Shown here: positions 22,322 through 33,513 of the stretch, piece by piece
How positions within the stretch are numbered: the stretch's first letter is position 1
Layout: each line of letters opens with the position of its first letter
Assembly: GCA_015680685.1 (NCBI GenBank)
Contig: MNCI01002042.1
Span: forward strand, 882,147-946,146
Direction of reading: 5' to 3'
DNA length: 64,000 nucleotides
DNA from: Gnetum montanum
Lineage: Eukaryota > Streptophyta > Gnetopsida > Gnetales > Gnetaceae
Position numbers and translations under genes: made by a program
Notes under the pieces: generated by a model
Databases searched by the model: none
What the model was told of the DNA's origin: nothing
What the model saw: only the letters and a program-made list of their open reading frames with translations

Positions 22322-25300
22322 CTATACATTCCCTGGATCATACACTATAGGTTTCTCATTCATTATCTTTAGCAATTTATGTTTTCTCTTGTTAGCCCAT
22401 TTAATATAGATGATAATCAAGTTTTGATCATTTGGAGACATACATTCAACTAGAATAGAAGGTATTTCTATTTGAGAGGGCCCAAAGATGTTTTTTTCTT
22501 TTATGTTCAATTTTAGTTTTGGATCTCCTTGTTCATCACTTTCTTCTAGTGTATGGTTAGGATATAAGATGTTGTTTTGTAAGTTTTCTATTTGGTTCAT
22601 TTTCTTAGAATAAGAACTAATAACTGGGTTGGATATTTCCATGCATCTCTTTTGGACGATTTGGTATTCTCATTTTCTAGCCACCATGTGTCTTTTGGTT
22701 TAGTGACTATTCTACAAACATGGATGATGAGGGCAGTTACTCTAATAATTAGAGTGGTTATTATTAAAGCAATTACTCTAATTATTAGAGTGGTTATTAT
22801 TAGAGGGGCAGTTTCTCTAAAATTAGAATGGTAGTTTCTCTCTAAAATTAGAGGGCCATTTTTTGTAATTATTAGAGTAGTTGCTCCCAAGCCTATAAAT
22901 ACAGTGCCCAGGCACACAATAAGGGAGTCAAGAAGAAGAAGAATTTAGAAGAAGAATTTAGAAGAAGAATTTAGAAGAGGAAGTCTTTTAGGAGTCAAGT
23001 AGCACAACTCTAGCCAAGTGCCTACAACAGGAGGTCTAAGTGTGGATGGGTCTTTATTTGAGCATTATGTACCTAAACACACCTTGTGTATGGCAATAAA
23101 GACGAGCTCTTGGATTCATCCTTGCAGCACTTGGGATTTGTTTTCTTACTCATTTCCTTTATTTTATTTTCTTCTGCATTTATTTTATTTTATTATTTTA
23201 TTTTATTTTATGCACTTTACACGATTAGCGTTAGCATACACAGTGCAATCACTTCAAGCATGCGTGTAACACTTGGTAACCCAGTAACGATTAGCGTTTG
23301 GTAATCCTAGTAGTGTTGTGCTAGTTTAGGATGTGTACGACAAGTGAGAACGAATACTGGTGTTAAGATTAGTTTAAATCCTAGTTAATCAGTAGTGAAG
23401 TTAAATTAGTCACTTAGTTATCTCTCTCTCTCCTCTCCTATTAGCATAAGACATTAAAAAGATAAAAGTTATAAAAATCATGTACCTCAAGCTTATTTAA
23501 CCATACAACCGTGACAATACAAGTAAGTTTGGGAAGACAACAATTGATTAACCCTGAGTGTTCCATTAGGGCGCATAAGCACTAAGTCCTTGGAGTTCGA
23601 CTGGATCATGCATGAAATGCTCATATTCGTATGGTTGAGTGTAAGGGTACCTTGTCGCTCATCAATGGTTTTGCTCACACACTTATTCCTCAAGTTTGTT
23701 ATGGGTTGGCATAGGCATCGTATTAATACTTTGAACTTTCAATCCATAATTGCACCCTTATCATTATTGGTAATTCATGAAATTTTCTATTTCTCCACCA
23801 TGCCAAGATCAATTTTATGTTTTGTTTTGGAGTGGTGATGATTGTTGGCTTTTATGGATGATTAGGAGACATTGTTTTTGTGAGGAAGGAGGTTGCACCA
23901 TATTGTCCTTGTGCTAGTTCTAATGAGCTAGTATGTCTACTAGTTTTATTCACACATGTCGAAACTACCCTAGAGAAAGGATGTTTGCAAGGGTTTTATT
24001 GAGAACTACTAACAGTGTTATCGTGTTGTATCGTCACAACATTACTAGAATTATTCTATTAAGGTTATGATGCTAGTTCTTCCTGCATTGTTGGTGGTGA
24101 CCTATGTAGGAGGAGAGTATGAGGTTATTAAGTATGTGATGGATGGTGAGAGGCATGAGAAGGTGATTCCACATGAGATGTTGTGGGTTGATGGTATTCA
24201 AAAGAATAGTAGTAGTACATTGAGGCATGGAAAGTAGAATCATTTGTAGAAATAGATTGTTGAATAGAGTATCCATAAGGGTTTAGCTGACAATAGGGAT
24301 ATTTCTGGTTTGGTGATGGCATCCCCCATGATTGTGGATTTTTTCATTATTATTGATAGTAGTCTTGAGGTTGAGGAGGAGTCCCACTTGGATAGTGTCA
24401 TTAGTTGTAGGACTATTTATAATTACCTTGTGGATAAGGTAATCTTTGAGGCATTTTCTTTTTCACAAACTTGGGGTTTAAAGTAAAAGCCCCAAACTCT
24501 TGTAGATGTAACATAATAAGTAAATAACCCTTTTGATGTTCATATTGATAGATGTCACATCCATCCTTCTCCTCTAAATCTAAGTTTGCAAACTCTTCTA
24601 CTGTAGCTACTTTTCCTTTTTGCCAATAAGTGTCCCTACTTGTTTTCTTATTCTTTTTCCTTTTCTTGTCTTGATCCATTAATCCTACCTACTTTACCTT
24701 CTTCGCTATGATTTTCAAGTTGGTTGTAACTTATTCATCCATCAATTCCCATATCTTATCTATCATTACATCAATCTCAGCCATAGACTTTTGTATGGGT
24801 AAGGTTTTATGTAAAATCAACTTATCAAGAGCTAACTCTTCTTCTTGATCATAAATATGGATCTTTCTTTTGCAAAGGGTTGGATCATGTTTATATTCCT
24901 CTACACTCTCCCTTTTGCACAACTCTCCTTCTTCTATTACCAATTGTTCAATTAACCCTTGTATTCAATGGGCTCTTAATTCTAATAATCTTCCTTGGGC
25001 ATAGATCCTAAGAGTCTCCCTTGTTTTGTTACAAAGCCCATCTATGATGTGATGAAGCTACTTTTTTTGAGAAAATCCATGGCCTATGCATCTATGTAGT
25101 AAAGAATAGTATTTGCCTAGGGCTGCATCAAGGGATTCATGATTTTCTTACTTCAACCCTTGAATTTGTTTTCTGAGATTGGACATTCTTAAATATGTTT
25201 GGTATTTCTTTTTGAAGAGCTCAAGCATTGTGGATCACCAATGGATTAAATTTGATTCTCATAATATATACCAACTTTCAACTTCTTCTGTTAGAATCCT

Positions 25301-26029
25301 AGGAAAGAGCTTAAGCTTTTGTCACTTACTTTCAATATTTTTCAAGGTATAAGCATCATGGAAGGCTTGTAAATGATGTTGTGGATTAGAATTCAAGCCT
25401 CCATTAAATTTGGAAATGTTATTCATATCAAGTTATTTAATGCATCTTTCCCTTTGATGCCTAAGGGGTATTTTAACTACCACCCTCATCTATATCATGC
25501 TTCTAGTAGTCAACAAGGGTTCATCATCATGACACATGTCATAGTTATAATTCCTATCTCTATTTGTATTTGTCCAATTATAATGATATTATCTATGCTC
25601 CATTTGGTATCTTGTATCTTGTTGTTGATCTCTATTTCTATCTCTATCTTGATCCCTTAGTGGAACTCTATCTTCATACCTGTGTTCATCTTTGTTAGGA
25701 CTAAATGATAAAGATGAAAAGGAAGATGGTAAACTAAAAGAACTGCCATGGCTCCTATATCTTCCCATATGGTCCCTTGGTTCACCTCTTCTAGGTTTGC
25801 TGGAGATCCTAGGCCTTGAGGCCCTCCTTATTCTAGGACTTGTTTCATCTCCTCTATGATTTTCTATGATAGTTAAACATAATCGTTGATTGTAGTGAGG
25901 GTCAAAATGAGCATATGAAACTCTTGATTGCAATGGTTCACTCTAATTCTCTTCAGTACAAATCCTATTATTTCTTCTACTAGTGTTCTCTTCATGTAAT
26001 GGACTATTGACCCTATGTGAAGAAGGCAT
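22322..26029 (-). pseudogene. gag of D, interrupted by a solo LTR
   Basis: The start ATG at 26029 reads MPSSHRVNSPLHEENTSRR, matching the starts of P2 and F. The segment 25933-25589 gives YAHFDPHYNQRLC, then a basic RIRRASRPRISSKP stretch and a serine tract. The gag core lies near 25440-25200. The knuckle zone at 24679-24413 reads CDIYQYEHQKGY, so two of its cysteines are lost. The 3' end (22642-22322) reads KKMNQIENLQNNILYPNHTLEE, which corresponds to the gag ends of P2 and F. Stops and shifts are frequent. The solo LTR at 22725-23664 separates the last part. Confidence 0.7.
22725..23664 (+). repeat. solo LTR inside D
   Basis: A 940-bp LTR starting TGATGAGGGCAG and ending GCTCATCA. Flanking 5-mers ATGGA (22720-22724) and ATGGT (23665-23669) look like a 5-bp target duplication with one change. 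D gag sequence resumes on both sides as in F, so the insertion is clean. U3 contains palindromes ACTCTAATAATTAGAGT at 22739 and its reverse complement at 22775. TATAAATA is at 22894-22901, 'ggcaataaagacgagc' serves as the polyadenylation zone near 23092, and a TATTTTATTT-rich stretch spans 23155-23220. Confidence 0.9.
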
Positions 26030-26141
26030 GTTTCTAGTTAATAATATGTGTGAGACTTAAAATATTAATTTTTCCTAAAAGATAAATCATTAATGCTCTT
26101 ACATTGATCATTATAATATAACTAATTTAGATCACTAGCAC

Positions 26142-26161
26142 CATCCTCGGCAAAGTGGCCA
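26142..26161 (-). promoter_or_regulatory. degenerate primer-binding site of D
   Basis: Minus strand TGGCCACTTTGCCGAGGATG, one base from the LTR end, a decayed form of the tRNA-Asp-type site seen in B. Confidence 0.65.
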
Positions 26162-26162
26162 A

Positions 26163-26691
26163 TAATGAGCAACAAGTATCTCCTATGTCCAACCATACAA
26201 ATCACAATCGTATACACATAATCTAGTCAAATTCTATGGATGAGACTAGTGTGGTATCTAGATTATTAAGCATTGATTGTAGGTTGATGTCTTCCCACTT
26301 GGACTAGTAAATTGCATTGAAAGTAAATCTATTCTAAGTCAAAGTGCTACAATGAATATGAATCAATCTCGATCTTATTGTCATTCATGAAATATGTCCA
26401 GGTACAATGCCATTCAAATAGGATGTTTTACAATTTACTCAAATCCATGCTATGGGCATTCATTGATTGTTTGCTAAAATTATGGAAGAAAACTACAAGA
26501 GTTTGGCTACACTATTGATCAAATGGTGCTAAATATGTAGCAAATGCTCACATATTTATAGCCTTTGGGCAAAAGAACATTGACACATATGCACTAATGC
26601 ATTCAAGGATGCATTGATGGACATGCATTAATGGGGTTACATTGATAGGGATATGTCGATATAGCTACCTAACATATGGTGGTTTATCATA
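26163..26691 (-). repeat. 5' LTR of D
   Basis: Plus-strand left end TAATGAGCAAC (family TGATGAG with one change), right end TTTATCATA. Contains 'ccaaccatacaaatcac' near 26190, the reversed 'gatcttattgtcattcatg' zone near 26372, and 'gatgcattgatgg' repeats in U3 near 26608. Shorter than the LTRs of A and B, so probably internally deleted. Confidence 0.75.
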
Positions 26692-28114
26692 GGGGTAATT
26701 GAATTTTAACATTTAATCATAAAATATATAGTAGACCTATGACTGAGCTCTAAAAGTAGTCAAACAAAGGATACAAAACTTTAACAAAATATCCTAACAA
26801 GAAGATTGTATTTACTTATGTAAGAACCTAACAACAACAACAACAAAATAACAGTAATAATTGTTACAATAGTAATATAATCCTTTGATTTAAATAAGAA
26901 AATTAGAGCTAATCTACTAAAACCAATTTAACAACATTAAAGAATTGATCACATGCATTAAATTAAATAATTAAACCTTTACAAATTTATAGGTTGTGAA
27001 AATATTGTCTTTTACTAGTTAGGATCCTTGCAAATATAATATATATTATGACCTTCATAAGTGTTCCTAGATTCTCTACTAACTCATTCTTTCTTAGAGA
27101 TATCATACGCCTTAATGGAACAAAACTATGATTTTCCATGATGGTTAATCTCTACTTAATGTATCTTGGTACTTGTTAAGAGAATTCAAGTCTTCATTCT
27201 ACTGTTGGTTTTTCAATTAATCCTTTAATTGCTTGATTCCTTAGATAACTGTCTGGCTTCATTCCCCCAACTCTCAATGATCATTCTACCCCCATTAGGA
27301 CACTAACTCCAATAATGTAACTAATTATGAACTAAGGGTTGCTCACCTATGTTTTATTGTATAGACCATGGATTGTAGACAAGGAATTTCCATGTGATAA
27401 ATGTCTAATGTCATAGTCCATGACTAATGAAAAGGTTAAATTTATCAAGAACGACCATTAAGTTGTTAAAGATGGTTACTAAATCTAAAATTAGAGAAGT
27501 TAGTAGGCTTACTAAGGTATGATTTAAACTATCATCTATTTATTAAGTTCAACCTTACCATTGGAACTAGAAGGACAAAGAATATTAGAACTGACTATTT
27601 ATTCATCCAAAATGATCATTATATGCACTAGTCAGGCCAATTTGAGTTCCCTAGGTTATTGGGACATAGTTTAAAAGAAAACTTAAAAATCTAACTTTTG
27701 GTATCTTCTATGCCTAATCTGACCTTACCATTGAGTTTGAATGGTATTAGTTTTTTTTTTTTAATTGAAAAAGGCTTCCAAGATCAAAAGTTATGGTCAT
27801 TTCATTGCCAAAACTTCAAGTAAAACTTTCAAGGCTTTTCGAGAGATCATCCATCCCAATACTACTCTAGGAGTGGTACATTTAGTTATCTAGTTTTTAC
27901 GAGACTTACTGTAAGATAACCCTTTTTCTATGTTTTTTAGATTTTCCTTTTTATTAGTTTTTTTTTAAATAAAACTTTTCCCTCTAGGGCAAGTATGAAT
28001 TAATGGAATTCACAGCCACCACCAACGTCATGGAGGTATGAAATGATGATGTGCCCAACCATCATTAGCACTAATGGAGGTAAGGATTGATGGCACTCTT
28101 AACCATCATTAACT
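26692..28114. other. no recognisable gene
   Basis: AT-rich sequence with stops in all frames. A short (CAA)n run occurs near 26830-26846 and a T tract near 27755. No domain, RNA or element end was recognised. The right edge is the target site of the LINE. Confidence 0.5.
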
Positions 28115-28133
28115 CACCCCATTACTATGGTCA
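28115..28133. repeat. target-site duplication of the LINE, left copy
   Basis: CACCCCATTACTATGGTCA, 19 bases. The partner at 33495-33513 differs only at one position (T to C). Confidence 0.9.
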
Positions 28134-28324
28134 GGGGGGGTGTCGGACCCCAAAAAATAAATTTAATTAATAGAGAAAAAAGAAAATAGTACAAAGGGGA
28201 TAAAAGAGAGGGTCAAAAAAGATGAAGAGGTCTCAAAGAAGGAGACACTAACAGCCAAAGGGAAAAAGCTCACCTCAAAAGAGGAGAAACTACAAGAAAT
28301 TAGGAAAAACGAGAGAGAAAAAGT

Positions 28325-31300
28325 TCAAGAGCTCAACTGCAGCATTAGCTGTTGAACAATGTCTCCTTGAATAGACAAGGAGAGAATATTAGTAGGAGAA
28401 TCACGTTGAAAAACCACATTACAACGAAATTTCCAGATAGCATGGAGAATAAGGGGACGAAGGCGACACCAGATATAAATCAAAGAGCCTTGAAGATGCG
28501 GAGTGTCACCAAAAAGAACCTCATCCAAGCTTGGTCGAAAACCCTGTAAAAACCTGCCACACCAAATCCAAGAGCTATGAGCAAGGGGACAAGAAAAAAA
28601 ACAGTGAGTAAATGCATCTTCCCTGTGACAAATAGGACATCGCGGGTCAGGAACCCCCAGATGAGAGCGCCGAACACCCACAGGAAGACCTTGGTGAATC
28701 AGATACCACAGAAAATGTTGAATCTTTGAAGAAGTAGGAGTAGTCCAAATAGTCTGAATACGTTGCTTCCAAACCTGCACATTAAGATTAACTTGCCAAA
28801 GATGGTTGAATCTAGGCCAAATATTAGTAGTGGAATTAATAAGAGAGTAAACAATCTTAGAATGATAGGGAAAAACTTGATGACCAGAAATCCAAGAAAG
28901 ATCTAAAAAACCACCAAGGGAGTCTTGAATAACAACACTTTTGTTCAAGCTATCCAAAATCGTACAAAAGGTAGACTTTTGAGCACCATTAATACCATAA
29001 ATAAGGTGACATTCAGTCCAAGTAATCCAACGATTATGAATGCGAAGACAGGAGAGGAAGGAGATGCCAAGCTTATCCCAAGTGCTACATAGACGAGGAC
29101 GCTTAATGGCCCAAGGTTCATTGTGAATGGGAATCCACCAAGGAGAAAGCTTATCAAGTGTAGAGGAAGAAATAGTGATAGTGTTAAAGTTCCAAAACTA
29201 ACTGATATAACACCATGCCTTCCAAATGTGTTTGATGACAACAGAACTAGAAATGGTAATACCAGTGGGAAAAAGAATCCAGTTAAAGAAATGAGTATTA
29301 TTCCAATAATTACTACCTTTGGGCTTCCCAAGCTATATGTGTTTAAGGAAAAGAAGCTTCCAAGATTCAAAGCCAAATAAGCATTTGGCCATCCATTTGG
29401 CACATAACACAATGCCCTGTTTGTAGCAATTAATGAGGCCCAAACCGTCATCCTCTTTATGAGAAGTACAGACGTTCCAAGCAACCCGACAAAATCCTTT
29501 CTTAGTATGGCTGCTGTTCCAAAGAAAGTGTTTGACTAGTTGATCAATGTGACGATAAGCAGAGATGCTAGGAGCCCAACAAGAAGAGTAATACAAATGG
29601 GTAGCTTGGAGAATATGCTTGTAGACAATAAATTTACCAGCCATAGATAGCTTCTTTTCCTTCCACTTAATAAGCTTTTGTTCAAGTTTCTTCACAATGA
29701 CATCCCATAATGTTTTGGATGATCCGCCAAAAGAAAAGGGAATGCCAAGAAGCTTAAAACCTTGATCCTTTCCTAAAAATTTCCAAGACTTAGACAACAC
29801 CCAAGCTTGAACCTCTTTGTTGCAAAAGATAGAAGCTTTGAACCAATTAATCTGAGAGCCAGAGAGTCTACAATATTGATCAATGCGATAAAAAAGATGA
29901 TCATTAATAAGAGCATCATTTTTTATCATAAAGAATGATTCATCAGCAAAATGCATATTCAATAAGGAAGGAACATTATGATCAATGAAAATACCTTGAA
30001 GAAAATTTTGTTCCTTATACTTATGAATAGCATGACACAAAAAGTCCACAGCAAGAATGAAGAGGTAAGGAGCAAGAGGAAAACCTTGCCTAACAGAGCG
30101 CTCAAGCTTGAAGCAATTAGTTAAGCCAGCGTTAGTAGCCACAAGGGCATTGGCGTCGGCAAAAAGAGTCTCCACCATTTTAATAAAATTAATGTGAAAA
30201 CCATATTTATGAAGGCAAGCAATAGCAAATTTCCACTCAATTTTTTCATACGCTTTAGCATAATCAAGCTTAAGAAAAGTAATGTTTTGATTGGAGTCCT
30301 CGGCCCATTACATACCTTCCCAAGCCGTAACAACATTATCAAGAATATACCTACCCTTAACAAAGCCTGTTTGCATTGTGGTAATGATCTGAGGGATAAT
30401 TAGCTTTAGTCTATTAGCAAGACATTTAGCCAAAATCTTGTAAACAGAGTTAAGGAGAGTGATAGGATGCCAGTTACCAATCAATGAAGGATCACTTGTT
30501 TTAGGAATAAGACGGATGACACCTCTATTTAACTCAGGACCGAGAGACTATTGATTTATGGATTCTGCAAAAACATAAGAGAGGTCTAAACCCACAATAT
30601 CCCAATGATTCTTAAAAAACTCAATGGGGATGCCATCAAACCAGGGGCTTTATCATTGGCGAGGCTAAACACAGCAACCTTGATTTCAGAAAGAGAGATA
30701 TCTTGAGCGAGAAGATGATTGTGACTGCTATGGACAATACTAGGTAGGTGATCTGAGTTAGTAGCAAACTCATCCTAATCAAACCCATTGGAGACAAAGA
30801 GGCATTGAAAATGTTGTTCAAGAAAACCATTTATAACATGAGGATCGGAGGTAAGTTGGCCATTCACTTCCAAACGTTCTATAGTAGGGAAAGTACCTCT
30901 ACCCTTTAAAAATTTGAAGAACTCTTTACAGGGTTCACCCTCAATTTTTAACCAGTTGAGATAACTCTTGATGAGAGCACTTCTAGCAGAGTACATATCC
31001 CATTTTTGTTTAACTGAGCGAACATAAGTTAGCCATTGTTTAAGAGCAACATTAAAAGGATCATGTTGAAGTGTAGAATTAAGTTGTTGCAATTCAGAAC
31101 TAACATTCGCCTCAATAGACCTACGTTTCTTAGCATATTGCTTGCCCAACCAATGAGCAAAGTTGCAAATATGAGAAATGGCACGCAACCACCAGTCAAT
31201 CCAACCTAAATTGCCTAATGGCCTTCTCTCGGCATTCCAAAGAGATGTCAAAAGACCTTTACCAGAAGGAGTAAGAAATAAAGAGGCATTCATGTGAAAA

Positions 31301-32055
31301 ATTTGGCGATGTTGAGCTAAAGATTTAGAACCAAAGGTCAAAGTGAGAGAAATTGGAAAGTGGTCTGAGAGGGTAGCATCAAGGTGGACCTTAACATGAC
31401 CATCACAAAACCATGAGGAATAACTAGAGAAATAAAATCGATCAAGTCGCTCACAAATGCGATCAGCACCAATCCTAAGGTTGGACCAAGTAAACCAACC
31501 TTCACGATTCACGTTAGAGCTGGCAGCATCAGAGAGACAAAAGTGCTCCTTAACATCACTCCAACTAGAAAGCTCGAGGCTGGTAAGTTGAGAAGAGGCT
31601 CCACCAACTTTATCATAAGGATGTTCGATCATATTAAAATCACCTCCAAAGAGCCAAGGAATGTTAGGCAAACTGTGAAGGAGAGACTGCCAAACACTGG
31701 CCATAGTGGTAGGAGTAGAGGGAGCATAAATATTACAAATGCCGAAAGGACCAGAAGTGCCTTGAAGAGTAGCCCAAACAAAAGAGGTGTGACTACCATG
31801 AGAGAGAATTTTGTTAGACCAGGATTTATTGATAATAAGGGTTGCACCACCTTGACCAGTAATATGATTTGTGGAAAAGACAATAGAGTCAGGTAGGATG
31901 CTCTTGCCTGCAATAATTGCATCCAGAGTAGAAATTTTAACCTCTTGCAGGAGAAGGAAGTCAGGAAGCAAAGGTCGAGGGCAAACAAAAGCACTGACCA
32001 CCCATGTTCGGAGGTGATTGGAGAGCCCCCAAACATTCCAAGAATAGAATAACAT
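28325..32055 (-). pseudogene. LINE ORF2: endonuclease, reverse transcriptase, zinc-binding C-terminus
   Basis: The first 426 codons (32055-30775) are open and hold the endonuclease: SWNVWGL (residue 5 on), LLQEVK (about 35), GDFN (138-141) and SDHFPI (230), so all main catalytic motifs are present. A TAG at 30777 ends this stretch. The RT continues with a one-base frame change inside NDKAPG near 30645. Then come RQGFPLAPYLFIL near 30085 and the catalytic box near 29943, which reads FADE instead of FADD. Further stops fall near 30552, 30310, 29335 and 29200. The C-terminal piece 28957-28325 has the zf-RVT pattern (KIQHFLWYL, CPICHREDAFTHCFFSC, then AIWKFRCNVVF). Total length of about 1,240 codons is normal for plant L1 ORF2. 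Not functional, owing to the stops and the D-to-E change. Confidence 0.9.
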
Positions 32056-33173
32056 CCAGAGAAGGGGGAGGAGGCCCCCGCCCTAGTTGTAGAGTTAACA
32101 ATGTCTAAAGAAATCATTTCCTGGTTGTGATCAATGGCAGTAAAGGGATTGTGGGTGAGTAAGAGAGTTTGAGTGGATTGGTTGGACTGAAGTGTAACAT
32201 CATTAGTAAAAGGCATACCCCAATGTTTTCTACTGAGGGGAACTGTTTGAAATCCATCATCATCAATAGGAGGGTTGTTAGAAGCCGTAAAAACGTATGG
32301 GTGTTTTCCCTTAGCTAATGAAGAAGCATGAGGAGGTGGCTTTTTGGTAACCTTACTTTGAGACCTAGGTGTGGGAGGAGCCTTGTTGCTAATAGAGGAA
32401 ACCTTAGGATCAGTAGGGGAGGATTGTTGTGATCGTGCTTGCGCTGCCTTCTTTCGTAACATAAAGGGGCATGAGACAAACATATGACCCTCTTGGTGGC
32501 AGTAGTGACAAGAGTTGGGAAGGTTGTAATAGACCACCTTTTGCATATAGTTAATACCACCTGCACGCAAAATAAGTTCTCGTTTAAGAGAGTCTAAGTC
32601 CACTTCAATCATATATCGAGTCCTGCGAAGGCCACTAGGTGTACCTAAGGATTCAGTGTGTTTGATTAATCCAAGGCGAGACACAATATCCCTTTCAACT
32701 CTTTCGAAAATCAAGGGGAGATTCGGTAACTCTACAAAACAAGGGACTTTCCGAAATTTAGGAGAAGTTGGGTTGAGAGAAGGAGTCCACTTGCGAATAA
32801 TCAATAAAGCATGACGATGGTGAAAGACACTAATGCTAAGAGCTTCAAAGACCATCTCTGAGTTAATAAACTCAACAAATAGAAAAGAATTAGATAAATA
32901 TCGAACATGTGAAGCTATCAAACCACAATCTTTCCAAATAGAGTTGACATGATGCAAAAAGCTAGAAGAGCGGGGCAGGTAGCCTAAAATTTGCACAAAG
33001 ACATACCTGCTAGAAATGTCGTGGGTGATAGATTCAAAAAAATCATCAGGAAGCTCGTAGAATGGCTTGGAAGAAGTGGAGCCACCATCTGGCAACATGG
33101 CAACCGAAGGAGCTGATCTAAAATAGGTCAGAGAGCCTTCTCTTCCACAATCATAAAACAAAATAGGCAACAA
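31629..33173 (-). CDS. LINE ORF1: DUF4283-like protein with CCHC zinc knuckle
   Basis: An open frame of 514 codons from ATG 33173. Residues about 45-210 match the DUF4283 layout (RYLSNSFLFVEF, then IIRKWTPSLNP, PCFVELPNLPL and MIEVDLD). Residues 222-235 are CHYCHQEGHMFVSC, a canonical CX2CX4HX4C knuckle. A Ser/Pro/Lys-rich linker follows to about residue 345. From about residue 372 the frame overlaps the ORF2 start in another frame, so the last 140 residues are probably not genuine ORF1 product. ORF1 proteins bind the element RNA. This is one of the few intact frames in the window, but whether it is expressed is unknown. Confidence 0.75.
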   Translation of the reverse strand: MLPILFYDCGREGSLTYFRSAPSVAMLPDGGSTSSKPFYELPDDFFESITHDISSRYVFVQILGYLPRSSSFLHHVNSIWKDCGLIASHVRYLSNSFLFVEFINSEMVFEALSISVFHHRHALLIIRKWTPSLNPTSPKFRKVPCFVELPNLPLIFERVERDIVSRLGLIKHTESLGTPSGLRRTRYMIEVDLDSLKRELILRAGGINYMQKVVYYNLPNSCHYCHQEGHMFVSCPFMLRKKAAQARSQQSSPTDPKVSSISNKAPPTPRSQSKVTKKPPPHASSLAKGKHPYVFTASNNPPIDDDGFQTVPLSRKHWGMPFTNDVTLQSNQSTQTLLLTHNPFTAIDHNQEMISLDIVNSTTRAGASSPFSGCYSILGMFGGSPITSEHGWSVLLFALDLCFLTSFSCKRLKFLLWMQLLQARASYLTLLSFPQIILLVKVVQPLLSINPGLTKFSLMVVTPLLFGLLFKALLVLSAFVIFMLPLLLPLWPVFGSLSFTVCLTFLGSLEVILI

Positions 33174-33494
33174 GATCTGCCTGAGATCTGCAAAGGTGCC
33201 TTGATCCGATCCGATCTCATAGGCAATGAGATCTGCTAGGGTGCCCTGATCCGATCCAATCCAATCTCCGTTCCTCGCTCTGCCTTCATTTACAGATCCT
33301 CAACAATACACAAATCCTGCTCTTGTGCCAAAATGGAGAATATACACACAGAATACAGGGAACTTGATCAGACGCAGGATGAGAAACACATAGCTGAAAT
33401 CGCTGAATAGAATAGAGCGGGACATGAAGCGACAACGACAATGATTAGGACTGGCAGAAAATGCGAAAGGGAGAGAGAGAGAACTCGAGGTCAC
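33174..33494 (-). promoter_or_regulatory. LINE 5' UTR with a tandem duplication
   Basis: A leader of about 320 bases. Two tandem units of about 46 bases (33182-33227 and 33228-33270) share 'tgagatctg' and 'ttgatccgatcc/ctgatccgatcc'. A GA-rich run lies near 33470-33483. LINE 5' UTRs often hold the internal promoter; here that is inference only. Confidence 0.55.
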
Positions 33495-33513
33495 CACCCC
33501 ATTACTACGGTCA
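33495..33513. repeat. target-site duplication of the LINE, right copy
   Basis: CACCCCATTACTACGGTCA, matching 28115-28133 at 18 of 19 positions. Confidence 0.9.

Larger units (their letters stand above)
19818..26691 (-). mobile_element. gag-only gypsy-like element 'D', minus, with a nested solo LTR
   Basis: Read from the right: 5' LTR 26691-26163, primer site 26161-26142, gag 26029 to about 22322 interrupted by the solo LTR 22725-23664, non-coding 22321-20127, truncated 3' LTR 20126-19818. Layout and sequence parallel P2 and F. No pol domain is seen. Confidence 0.75.
28134..33494 (-). mobile_element. near full-length plant L1-type LINE
   Basis: A 5.36-kb minus-strand element bounded by a 19-bp target duplication. 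From right to left: 5' UTR 33494-33174, ORF1 33173 onward, ORF2 32055-28325, 3' UTR 28324-28134. The domain order is DUF4283-like, CCHC knuckle, AP-like endonuclease, reverse transcriptase, RT zinc-binding region, as in plant L1-type LINEs. The minus-strand 3' end reads GGGGTCCGACACCCCCCC rather than a poly(A). Few disabling changes and a near-perfect duplication point to a younger insertion than the surrounding LTR elements. Confidence 0.92.

Noticed and set aside
28945-29484. 179-codon open frame on the minus strand
   Set aside because: It lies out of frame with the RT C-terminal region, whose true frame (for example HKEDDGLGLINCYKQG) is recognisable alongside. It is a shadow.
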